Assembly (NCBI GenBank): GCA_029204225.1 | Contig: CM055109.1 | Coordinates: 40,099,791-40,163,790 of the forward strand | Direction: 5' to 3' | Length of the DNA stretch: 64,000 nucleotides | Source of the DNA: Diphasiastrum complanatum | Lineage: Eukaryota; Streptophyta; Lycopodiopsida; Lycopodiales; Lycopodiaceae | Shown here: piece after piece, positions 25,091 to 37,400 of the stretch | How the letters are laid out: each line of letters begins with the position of its first letter | How positions within the stretch are numbered: the stretch's first letter is position 1 | Program-made: the position numbers and the translations under genes | The notes under the pieces: generated by a model | The model's database searches: none | What the model was told of the DNA's origin: nothing | Seen by the model: the letters and a program-made list of their open reading frames with translations, nothing else

Positions 25091-25239
25091 CGATCTTACA
25101 CATGACCCTGTCTTCCATTCAAAGACAAAGCACATTCCTCTGAAATACCACCATATCGAAGATTTGGTGTCAAAAGGAGAGATGAGCATAAAACATGTCA
25201 GATCAGAAGCATAGAAGCAACTTGGGAATAGGCTGAGAA

Positions 25240-25600
25240 CTGCTCAGTTCAAGAGGGAGTGAAGGAAGTGAACATTCACACTTCTCTGAAGATAACGTTA
25301 AACTTTCCGACACTTGGCACCTGTCAATCAGCTCTCTAAGTCACGTAAGTTCTAAGCAGTCGGAGCTGCCAAACATAAAAACCAAAGTACAGAAGATCTT
25401 CTCCACAAAGGCTGCCCTATGAGAAAGAGACACTTGTCTCTCTACTGCAACTAATACTATGTTTAGTTTAAGTGTAGTCATTAGAGAGTGATTAAAAGAA
25501 AGATTGAGGGCCTGCATAAAAGCAGCCCAAACTCTCTCATAAATAGCATGAGCGGTGAGAGAAGTAGAACGCACTATGTTGTTCTCCGTTCATAAATGTA
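25240..25600 (+). repeat. Polypurine tract and probable 3' LTR of the copia element at 23040-25090
   Basis: CAAGAGGGAGTGAAGG near 25250 is a polypurine tract in the right place after RNase H. The sequence to about 25600 is non-coding and LTR-like, but no second LTR is present for comparison. Confidence 0.5.
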
Positions 25601-25716
25601 GAGGCAACTTCAGCTTTCAAGCTTGTGTTCTCGAAGAGTGGTTTATCCAATGCCTTCGTTAAAATATCAGCTACCATGTCTTCTGATCAATCTTGCTCAT
25701 AAATGATGCGATGCTC
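25590..25716 (-). pseudogene. Copia RNase H C-terminal scrap
   Basis: The minus strand from 25716 reads EHRIIYEQD, a stop, then SEDMVADILTKALDKPLFEN, the conserved last segment of copia RNase H. Only about 40 codons remain. It lies tail to tail with the plus-strand copia element. Confidence 0.75.
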
Positions 25717-25719
25717 CCT

Positions 25720-28328
25720 TTCCTATTTGAGATGCTATAATGTTCTGTCTCTTATAAAAATAGCCTAGCATTATAATCTTTAAAAATATTCGTTGAGTGC
25801 AGTTGCTAGCAGCCCATAGCCTTTTATTCTTGTGTGCAGCCAGATCCAGGACAGAGGCCAGATTATTTCCGCATTCAAATCAGATATTCCTGCATTTGAA
25901 AGCTTGGTGATATTGACTAATTATCAGTGTGAACTCTCTATGACTAGGGAACTCTCGACTAAACTGTGCATGAATGGAATAAGTGGGCACATCGAGATCA
26001 TTTCCAATGAGAACTTCATAGATGTGCTGCAAAAGCCTGTGGATTCTCCATTTGAAAGGTTGTGAAGAAAGAGATTCATTGCGCAGACTTTTCGTAAGTC
26101 CATGGCATCGAGTAACGCATCTCTCCTAGGTGCACGAATATCCATAATCACGCAGTGCAGAATGAGGATGCAGTTACTACGATCTTGAACCTACATGGAA
26201 AGTATCTTTGGATTGCACGCTTCAATGATAAGGTATAATATTGAAATGTTACACAGAGCTAATGCAATCAAGGAAATTAAACCTGCATGGAAAGTTTTCA
26301 GAACTGGCAATTTTAGTGCCGCTTATATAAGAATCTTTGGGCACGCCAAGTCCTGCCAACATATTCATATACTTAGACTGCTACAAATAATGGCTGCTCT
26401 ACAATCAATACTGCAAGACTGATGTGCAGGAGTACACACGTTGAACATACATATTGCAAGACCTTTGGCAACATAGCACGGGATGTAAATCTTGCTTTAG
26501 GCTAAAGTCGGTTGCTCAAGAGATGATGTGGCAGCTAATCTAACTACTTATGGAGACAAATATGCAAAGAAATAGTCAGCATCAGGCAGAGCAGAAACAA
26601 GAATCATATCAGAAGCCCATGAACACATAATTTGAATCTATAAATAGTATCCAATATTTTCAACAGGAGTTTCATGCGAAAAATGGAATCATGAATCACC
26701 AACGCATAGGATACTTGAAATGCTGTCAAACAATCTAAAATAGTATTCAGTGATACAATTCAGTCTACTCAACAGTCATTGAATGAGAAGAATCAAAGAA
26801 AATAAAGCGTTGCTAAAAGATTACTGCTGAGGTAATGGATGGAGAATTAATCTTGCAATTATGTGAGTAATTCTCTGAATCAGCATCTTAGGCTACGTAA
26901 TAAAGTCCAACACTCAGAACAGAATACTTGCAATCATGAATACTTGCAATCATCAAGACCATCAAGAAAAGACTAATAACTGTAGTCACTCATTCAGCTC
27001 ATTCAAATCCCACAAGGTGTAGCTTGGCATCCAAAGTTTCTTTGGTCCCAGGTTCAAGCCTTTCTTTGAAATCAAGATGCATTCAGCTCATTCAGTTACA
27101 AAGAACATGCATTCCTAAAACATTCTGGTTTAATAAACTTGCTGGTTAGCAAAGATTTGATTCCTAACAGCCATCAAACACCATGCAGCACAAACATGCC
27201 AAATCTCAGACATCAAACACCATGCAGCAAGTGTGTGCTGAATCTTAGACATCTATTAACATGTCCTATCTAGTGCTTAAAGATCATGATCATCAACTTT
27301 TGACTGTTAAAAGATTCGACAAACACCACTTGCAAAATCGTAATGGGCTCCCAAGAGATAGGACCTTTTCGAATTAAACTTCCAGCACCTACCTGCCCTT
27401 CTGTGCCATCTGAACCTCCAACGCTACAATTTACAACTCATGGTTGGACACAATACTCAACCCCTTGCCAATATAATGGAAAGGATCGTTCTTATAGAAC
27501 ACATAAGATTTTATTGTGAATGAGCTGCCATGACCTGTGCAAAACACGACGACTGCTTATGCTAGTTGAATTGTTAAAATGATGAAAAGAATAGCAAGAA
27601 AACTAAAAAGCCAGAGAGCATAGCAGGCAAACCACTAACTTGCATGGAACAAGGGCATTTCAGTTTCACCAACTCAGCAGTCCCAGCTAGACATTGTATT
27701 TGAAACATGTAGCAAAACTAATTTTGACAATTAGAACTCCGGTTATGCTATAACTCAAGTCAAAGGTAAATTTAGATACAAATCTGATAGAGTGAAGGAA
27801 AAGCTCCGATTAAGTAAAATTCAAGTCAAAGCTAAAAAAAAATAGAAATTTATTAGAGTGAAGGAAGCTTTTTCTACAACTTCGGACAGGAATATACACC
27901 TCACAAAGTATTTCAAATCAATGAAACTTTTTACCCCATTGTCTTGAGCCGCTGCCAACACTTGCTTAGGGGCAGCCGAAACTGTTTTCATTTCCTAGAA
28001 GCTACTCAGTAGTGATAGTAAACCTCCCTCTATATGGTTTTACAGAAGGAAGATAAGAAAAATGTTTCCTTTCTCTTTTATATATGTAGTCATAAAAGAA
28101 TAGTACATCCCGTACATCTCAAAAGTAGAATGAATAATGACAACAACATTCATATAGCTATCTTGTTTGATGATTCTTTTGGATAAATTGACATATGAAG
28201 ACCTAATCTTTATTTTATGTAAAGGATCTGAGCTGCCAAAAATAATGAGAGCTTGCACTTCAACGCACAGTCAAACTCCACACCCTTCTCAAAAAGTGGA
28301 TAGCTCAGACAAATGTGATGATCATTAT
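25720..28328. other. Spacer downstream of the MRS2 gene
   Basis: No gene is recognised in 2.6 kb. A near-duplicate of CATCAAACACCATGCAGCA occurs at 27173 and 27214. The part next to 28329 is the expected 3' UTR of the MRS2 gene. Confidence 0.45.
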
Positions 28329-28415
28329 TCATGTCCCGACAAGTCCTTTATGATGAGCATAAAACATCACAGCTGTGAACACTGTGAAACATAGTAGTCC
28401 CGTAAGAAGTACTAC
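28329..28415 (-). CDS. MRS2: MRS2 last coding exon
   Basis: Encodes [20 protein letters not shown] then HHKGLVGT and a TGA stop (28 residues). This is the second membrane helix and short C-terminus. The acceptor is TGATGAACAG on the minus strand. Confidence 0.93.
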   Translation of the reverse strand, partial: VVLLTGLLCFTVFTAVMFYAHHKGLVGT

Positions 28416-31400
28416 CTGTTCATCACAAAAGAAACTATGTCAGTTAAGCTATAGCTTGTGTAGATATCTTCTTTGCAAAAGCAAACTGAATAAATTCCAA
28501 GTCCAGTCTTTGGTGTAAGTGGTAGTCATATACCCATTTAAACACATATTCATGATTCTTGTTCCATGTGTATGGTATATTCATTCCAAAAATACCAGCG
28601 ACCAGTGAGAAGATAGAGAGCACAACAGTTGCTGAACTCAAAATAAGCTCCAGCTGCATAATTGTAATTCCCCTACTCATGTGAGTACACAGAAAATTGA
28701 GAACTGTGGTAGTTTGTGTCAGCTATACTCAATCAATATTCAACCCTCACCATTCCTTAACAGCAACTGCACTATCCAGAAAAATACTGCAACTGCTACA
28801 AAGTTTTGATACAAGCTGAGTGTTTTCGTATTATCAACCATCCATTTCTTCTGCTACCGAGAAAAGAAGAAAAAGTTTAGGAATAACCCACACAATGTAC
28901 TGTATCTTTTGATCATATTGCTACAACATGACTGAACCAAAAAACCGTTCAACTGCTCTTGATAGAATCACATTCAGATAGCTGATGCTACCAGATGATC
29001 CAATTATAAACAAAAATACATATGACATAAAAAGTCCACATACATGCACTGGTTCCTGGCAAATACTCCCAGGTGCTGATGTCCATGATGATCAACCAAT
29101 TAGAGGCTACATCAAAGATAATGCAAGCCACAAATTATTGACAATCAATGATCTTGAGACAAGGAATGTTCCTTGCATTGGAATTTTTCATTCCCTAGGA
29201 ATTAGTTTAAATCTAAACATAACATTTGGATAGTTTAATTTATCGTTGCACACATGTTATCGTTTTTTGAGTTTGCAAAATTACATATGAAGTTGAAGAT
29301 ACCCCTTTTTTAACCTACAAAGATACATTGATATTCGACACCGTGACTACATCTACCACCTCAACCATTTCGACTAAATTGACTATCTTGACCTTTCAAT
29401 TATTGACCATGTTGACCATTCCAACTACATCGACTCTCGACTATTTCGACTATCTCGACCATTTCAACTACATCGACTCTTGACTATTTCGACTATCTCA
29501 AACATTTCAACTACATTGACTCTTGACTATCTTGCATATTTCGACCTTCACAACTGACAGATGAGTCGATAAGCGATTGATAGCAACTAGTTGAGTGATT
29601 AGCTAGAAATCATCTGTTTGTCAATTTTTTAGGGTTTTTGAACAAAAGGCCAATAGTATATACTATATACCAAGAAAACAACCCTAAAGTAATTTTAATA
29701 TAAGAATCTGTGCCATGGTTGGTAGTTTGATATTCTTCTAACTTTTTGCTTTCTCGATTCAAATTTCAAATAGAGTGCAGACAAACTGGGATTTGGCCAG
29801 TTTGAACTTTGAACTGGTTACCGTCGAATCGTGATACAAATCATTCTTGGAAATCTTGTAAATATAAGTACTAACTTCTTTGTATGATCTTGTATCTAGG
29901 ATATACTACCCTTTTCTAGAATCTTCAATCCATTATAATTCTTGCAGCTTTTGTTACCCTAGGGGCTAGGTTTGAGGCCCCCATAATCCATTTCCTCTCA
30001 AGCCTCAACTCGAGTGATGGTAACGAGTCCCAAATCCCATGTATGATAAAATTAACCATATCTACTATCAAATTTATGATTTGAAATTCCTCGCATTCAT
30101 CCCATTCTATCTCTTCTCAAATTCAAAAGTTAAATGATGATCTTTATAGTTTAGAATTGGTTATTGATTCTCTTGAGTGTCATGTGATTCTTGACACTTG
30201 TAGCCTGTAGAAGTCGGGACGGTGGATCAAATTTTATGTTAGTTGTTTCTTGCTCAATGCTTATTAACTTATTTGTATAATGTTAACTATTTCCTCTACT
30301 ATCTAGAGTCTAGGGTTTTAGTAGCTTGGAACTTGTAAGTAATAAGTATGCTCTAGAATCTCCTCTTTATTGTTCTCAGTTTAGAAGGACAATAATCAGT
30401 GCTCTTGCAAATTAACATGCTATCCCATTCAACTGAAACAATTTTGTTATCGTGGCTCCATCATGCTACTACCAGTTCTCATATTGAGGAGTTCAGGGTA
30501 TTACACATGCAACAGAGCTAGGTTCTACCAGAGCAAAGTTGGGTTATACAACAACTTAGCTTAGATGTCATTAAGATCATAGATGCACTGCGTTTCTGAA
30601 ACGAGTTTCAGAATCGCGTTCAGAAACGCGGTTCAGAAACGCGTTTCAAAAAAATACAAAGAAATTCCAGAAACGTTTTTCTATATATATATATATATAT
30701 TGGGTTTTTTTATGGGCAATATGGGTATCAGATGAAAGCTCTAATTAAGAGCATAATTACTGTGTAGTTTGCCGACTATTTCGGGTGCAGGATGGTCCAG
30801 TTCAGGTGCATTAATCCATGTTGGATTCTGTCAAGGATAAAAATTCAAAACTAACCTCTAGCCTATTCGTTACGATCACAGATGGTCCCAGTAAGTGTGT
30901 TTTCGCTCAGGGAGTTGGAAGGCCAAATCATGAAGAGGCCTTACCGTTGGGGCCGGGGTCTATAGTTGACTTCAAGGACTGATGACAATGTGATGGGGGA
31001 AGGAATGTTAGGCCCCAGCCTTGGACCTAACGTGGCCCTAGACCAATTGGTTGCTAAAGGTGACATGTCCAATCAACCGTAACTGATGGTGATGGTCGGT
31101 AGCTACAGCTAGAACCTGGGCAGCATTAAGTTTGTCACAAGTAGCGACCCATATATACCTTCTATGAAGTTTTGTGTGATGTGAGATCTAGGATTACCAT
31201 CATGGACCTAGCTGTTAGTGTCGGAGTTGGTCGGATCATAACAAGAGACCAGTTGACAATTTAATGAGGGTCAAAAACCCAGAGAATCAATAAAGGCTTG
31301 ATTAACCTTGATGAGATCGAGTGAGATCACTGATCACATACTGAAATAGCAGATAGGGCCCTGAAAAAGCATTCTATGGTTGGGAGGAACATTCATTTAT

Positions 31401-34400
31401 CACCGACTAGCTTTGGAGTTAAGAGCTTCAGGAGTAGGCTTGTAACATCTTGCTCCTTTCTTCTCTCATTCTTTTAGAATTCGTTAATCTTGTACTACAA
31501 ATTAAGTTTGTGGCATTGGTGTTTAGCATCACGTTGAAGGTATGCGAAGTTGATTCTCTATTATGCTCATATGCACTTTTCTGTACCCAAGATGAGATCA
31601 GGCATGACATCTAGGATCCTTGATAAAAGACAAGTTTTCATTCTTGTTCTTTAGTAATCTGAAGTTGACCGAGGTTCTGAAGTTCAAATTTCCACTTTCA
31701 TGACGATTTAGGATTCTTGGATGGAGTATGCATTTCCTCTTTTGAGTCTTTTCCTATATGGAACTCTTGAAGATGAGCCAAATTGTGGAGCTTGGATTGT
31801 TACTTGGTTGTGGCAGTTTAGAATTGTTGCATCATGATGCATTTCAGCATTTCCAAGCTATTGTTGTATGCTTAGTTGCCCATTCCGGAACCGTTCCGTT
31901 CCGGAACGGGCCCTTGAGAAAAAAAAAACTTATTTTTTATACAAAGGATTACTACACTTCGATACTTAATCCGTTACCGGACATATAAGAGCATATATTG
32001 AGGATGGCAAATTGGTAAGATGGCAGAGTGAAATTGCATTGTAAACATATAAGAGCCGGAGTGAGATTGCATTGTAAACATGAAATGGCAATATCACTTA
32101 ATGCAACAACTGTCGCAAAAGGCTCCTGCGTTCATGAAAATCCAGCCATTGGTTGTTGGGACTCAGGAGCATACCAACTAACACCATATCTCCAATTCTG
32201 TGCATATGAAATACTGATCTCCCCTTATCTATTGGAAAAAGATCCGTGGAAAAAAGTATGAATCCTGCATTTAACGCAGAAGGAAAGGGACATTGCAGCA
32301 TGTTGTTCAACATTTCAGAGGTGAGGAAGTTATGCAGTCATCAAACGCATGCAGGCGCACTTTCCCTGCTCGATCTTGTGAAATGGTGAAGTCGCGGGCC
32401 AGCAGGGTATTATGTTTATTTTTTTTAGATTGTAAATAAACTCGTTCCAACCCAGTACGTTCCGGAACGTACTGTACGTTCCGACCCTTTTGACTCAGAA
32501 CGGGCTTCTAAGGTTGTATCTGACATATACATTTCTTGTTTCAGCTTCAAAAATAAGTACACGTCTCTACATGATAGGGTTTAGTGTTCCACTTATAATG
32601 AGGAAACAACATAAAAATACAAATGCTTTCAAGATGGATATTCCAAAAAATTTACAAATTAGGATGAGTTTCAACTCTTCCCATTGATCGGTTTTTAATC
32701 TGCAGTATGTTGTAAATCTGCATCTAATTTTCTTGGTTGAGCTTGTAATTAACACCACGTCCAGTTCATGCAATAATTCTACATTTTATTCAACTGTATT
32801 TTCAAGTTTCTAGTAGACGATGACCACATTTAGAAGTATTGCAAGTACTTTATCCAGATATTGTATAGCTGAGATATCATATCTGAATAAAGTACTAGCA
32901 AGGCTTGTAGATTGCGATGATAAGTTCATAATTTATTAGAAACTTGAAAGAATAGTCATGTCAAACACGGAATTGATGCTTAAGTCTATAAATAAATAGA
33001 TATAGCAGAAGCATAGATCCAGCGGTACCAGGATCCACAGATCTTGGTACTGCGATCCAGTGTGGTACCGCGGATCCATACTGATTCGCGGTACCATAAT
33101 ATATAATTTTTTCTTTTTTAATATTTTTTTAAAATTTCAAAATAAAATAAAATAAAATTAAGTGGGCAATATGGGTATCAGCTTGAAGCTGTTGCCGAGA
33201 GCAGTGCATTTATGCAGGTTGCCGGTTCTGACAAGAGCAAACAGCCAAAGGACCAAGGGGATGCAAAACACCAAAAAGTGTGTTGCCGTTGGGGGGCTCT
33301 GCCCCCCAAACCCCCTGCCGGGGGGCTACCGCCCCCCGAACCCCCCAAGACTTGTTGCTATATAGAAACTATAATCTAGCCATCTCATAATCATCATGAA
33401 CTCACAGTAGACCCTATACTAACAACCGTGCTCAGTAACGACTTCTCCTCATAACGGGGGCCTTACAGATCTGAGCTCACGGTTAACTAGTGACTACTAA
33501 ACTGAGAGGCGCATTATTTAGTTGTCTAACACATTTTGTAGCTGAAAGCACCGGCAACCTGCATAAATGCACTGCTCTCGTCAAGAGCTTCAAGCTGATA
33601 CCCATATTGCCCACTAAATTTATAAAATAAAATAAAAATAAAAATTAATTTTTTTTTAATTTTTTTTTTAAAAAATGGTGCCGCCCTGGTACCACGGATT
33701 TTTGGGCGGCACCATAATGGCCGTACCACCATTATGGTACCGCGGTACCATAATGGCGGTACCACATGCCACTATGAGCAGAAGATTCAAAACTAATGCA
33801 TAATTCAAATGAAACTCATCAATATTATATTTGACAAATAAAAATGAAAAGAAGTACATTTACTGCCTCAGGAAAAACAAAAGCAAATGAAAGCTGCCAT
33901 TTCTACCCACCTGGATAAGCTGATTACGGTGATTGTCAAGCTGCAAGATATTGACAAAAGGGACATCAAATTAAGCTTGTTACTAACTCAACAATGCAAA
34001 ACCATGCTAAAACTTGTTAATGGCAAAATATCTATGATTAACAAACCTGAATGTTGATATAATCCTCTGTGTCATCTATGTACTCACGAAGCTGCAACAA
34101 GGTAAAGCCCAATTCAGCATGAGAACATAAAACTGAGGTCCAAATTTTTTCAGACCTATCCCTTGAGATAACCAGCTGCTCAAAAAAGACAATTCTCAGC
34201 AGGACATTCCTTAACAGTGCAAGCATAGCGATTCTTCAAAGCTCCATTCAGCTTGTACTACAGTCATTAACCACATCACGAAACTTGTTATCAGTATGAT
34301 GTCTATATTGATGAGATCACAAATACCACCTCGAGGTTAAGTCATCACACGAGCCAAAAATGCACTTTTGGGTTTTATTTACAACATTTAACATTGTGCA

Positions 34401-37400
34401 ACAATGTACAGATTGAGAATTTCCAGCTTAGATTACCCCAGCAATAATTTCATAACACAAAAAGTGGCAACCACTTGTCAAATTAGAAACTTCTATCAGA
34501 GAGTGGTCCCATACTGACCTTGTTGACAAATATCAACAAGTCTGAGTGGAGGAGACATCGTAGGAAATTATGCTAGTTAGCAGGTGTCCAAATCTCAATT
34601 CTTCTATATGCAAATGATATCCTGAATTCAGTTTTTTATCAGTTGGTAATCTCGTCTTGATGTTTTTCTTCAAGGAGTCTCCAAAGGCCTTGACTGCATG
34701 CATAATGGGCTTCTCTATGAAGAGCCTGTTTAACATGAATATCAAGAAAGAACTCCAGAATTATCATGCATAGATTAATCCAATTCTAGATGGCATTTAG
34801 GCTAGGCTGTTTGTTAATAAGTGTACTAGAGTGTGAAGATGAGGCCGCACAAACATTGTGTTCACATTGGCTATGGACAAGCTTCACTGGTCGCTCGTGC
34901 AATGATGCCTACTCAAAATATATAGAAAACCAGAATCAAGTGCAACTTCATCATTATTATCATTCCCATGGCAGCATTGAGCCTGTCCATAATAGTGCTC
35001 ACAGGACCCAATGAATATGATAGATCCACTTTGCAAACCATTCCCTTGTCTTGTACAATACATGCAAGGATTGGTTGGCCCAACATCTTATCTTCTCCCT
35101 TTATTCAGAAACTTCCAGATGTAGAAGGTCAACCTGAAATTCATCATGCAACTAATCTAACAATGAAAAAAAAACAAGGTTTATCAAAAGTCATAGATAG
35201 ACCATGATGACTCTAATAACATTTTCCATGTGATGTGCGTTGATGTTGAAACTTCCAAGTCACTTTGCATCAGCTTGAAAAAAAGAAGTGTAGAGTTAGC
35301 AGAGATGCTGAAATGAGATCCTTGAATATGTGGCAAAGTGTTGAATGTTGTTGCACTCCATTATGCGATGCATTTCCATCTCTATCAATTTCTTGTTATG
35401 TAGTAAGAAAAACTGTTCTTCCCATTGTGGTTTGATCTGGACACCATCTTGCCATTCTTGATCTTAAATAATGTGAAATGATTTGTATCCATAAAATGGA
35501 TTTTTGTTTCCTCATATAAATATCCATTTTGATATGTTGACCCTCTATCATTGGGTGGATCCAACATAAGTAACAGTATTTTTCATTTCAAAAGGCCCCT
35601 CTAATTTTCATTATGAAATTTCTTGCCAAAAAAGGGAGGGTTGTCTGGGTTATAGCCAAGATAATTGAATACATAATAGTCTGCTGCACTCTTTTGTATA
35701 CATTTCAGTTTCCACCCCATTTTGAGCAAGGGATGCTTCTAACCCAAACTTCACAACCATAGGTATCACCAGTGTGACTAGTATCTTGAAAAGTTGTCTC
35801 TTCTTTTGACAATGCCAAAAAACTATTCTTTGAAAAGCTGATTCCATAGCATACAATGCCGTCCATGCCCCTATTATTCTCTTATCTATGCATGCATGGA
35901 AGTGAAGGTTGGTTGAAGCAGCAAATCTCAATACTCTTTTGTAAGTGCCACATGATTCTTGTTGAATAAGAGTTGAGATTTGATGCCCTTCTTAGAGCGA
36001 AAAACCATCACATATATGTTGCATGATTCATCCAGAGCTACAAGATGTTGTTGGGGATTATTCAATGCGTTGGCCAAAGAACTACATCATGAGCAGAAGT
36101 TTAACTACTGAATTTCGAAGTTTTTCCCCTCCATTAAATTGATCGATATAAATCTCATAAAGCACAAGGGGCGGTGGGCAGTTCATGCTAGTGTTGCTAA
36201 ATTTTTTGCCATACATCCATTGGAGGTATGGACTTGGGCCACTACGTTTGCATAGACATAGCCCATAACGTGCTTGAGGTATATGGGACTCCTAGCTCTT
36301 ACATTCGCTCCCAAGTCAAATCTCTAGGTACCTTGTCGGAGGCTTTTTCACAGTCCACAGTATAATACTTTTTCATGTTTGTCACTCTAATCAATAATAC
36401 CTTTTCAAGTTACAAAGTGGTCACCATGAATGCATTCTTCTAAATCATGCTTATTCCATAGTCCATAAACTGTTTACTTCCAGCCCACTATTGAGCCTCC
36501 TTTCTAGTATGGCTCCTCATAGCTTGGATAAAGTACATTCTATCACAATAGTGTGGTAATTTGTTAGTTTTTTGTCTCTAATTTTGTGATAACGTGATTA
36601 TGTTACTTTATATCCATTCTTTAGAGAAGGTTCTTGCATGGTGTGGTTAAAAGTGTTAGATACTTTATCTAATAGACTCTAAGGAAAAACTTTACTTGAT
36701 CCATTCTCCATAGTGGTTGCCTCCAGAATAAGTAGGAAGTAACTTGAGACTTGCTTACCACCTAATTGTGAGTGTCACAGCAACCTGAGTCGTCCTCTAC
36801 ACAAGCTAACTGCTAGAGCTTCTTTGAAAAAGAGGAGATTATGCACATAGGTTGTTCAAAATGAACTTCCTTCATAGAACGCTTACCTCCAACCAAGTTC
36901 TCACTAGAATACAACTTTGTTGAAGCAAAGCCCCATAAAAAAGCTACTCCCTCTCTCTTACCGAATACATCTTTAAGCACTTCACTCTCAAGTCTCTTTG
37001 GATCCAATTAGGCTTGCACATTATTGGCCACCTTGTTGAGCTCCTGATGCACATTGGTCATTCACAAAGATCTTCCTTTATAGAACGAGCACTTTCAACC
37101 AAGTTCTCACTAGAATATTTCTTGTGCCTCTTCCATCAATGAAATGGGTGGAATTATAGTGTCCCTAAGTCTCTCTATAGGTAGCCACCTCTTCTAACTT
37201 TGTAAAGGCAAAGTCCCAAACAAAAGTTATGGCTGAAGTATCCTCTCATCTTTTTAATTGGTTCAGTCGGTTTCTTTGTGTATTGTAGATGGTTGTGGGT
37301 GAGGGGAATTTCCAATAAGGCATGCATTTATATGTACTTACAAGTGGTTAGGTGTTGCAAGAAACATTAGTTCTTGGAAAAACTGAATCCAAGTTACAGA

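Larger units (their letters stand above)
28654..33910 (-). other. MRS2 intron, 5.26 kb
   Basis: Contains a 44-bp minisatellite (29421-29550), three hAT-like short elements (30578, 31871-32512 and 33012-33776) and an LTR-like fragment (about 30990-31500). Confidence 0.85.

Noticed and set aside
29330-29560. Spaced repeats as a CRISPR array
   Set aside because: The units are contiguous and degenerate with no unique spacers, in a plant intron.
32028-32261. 77-codon open frame inside the hAT-like element
   Set aside because: There is no transposase motif, and the relative at 60892-61587 does not keep it.
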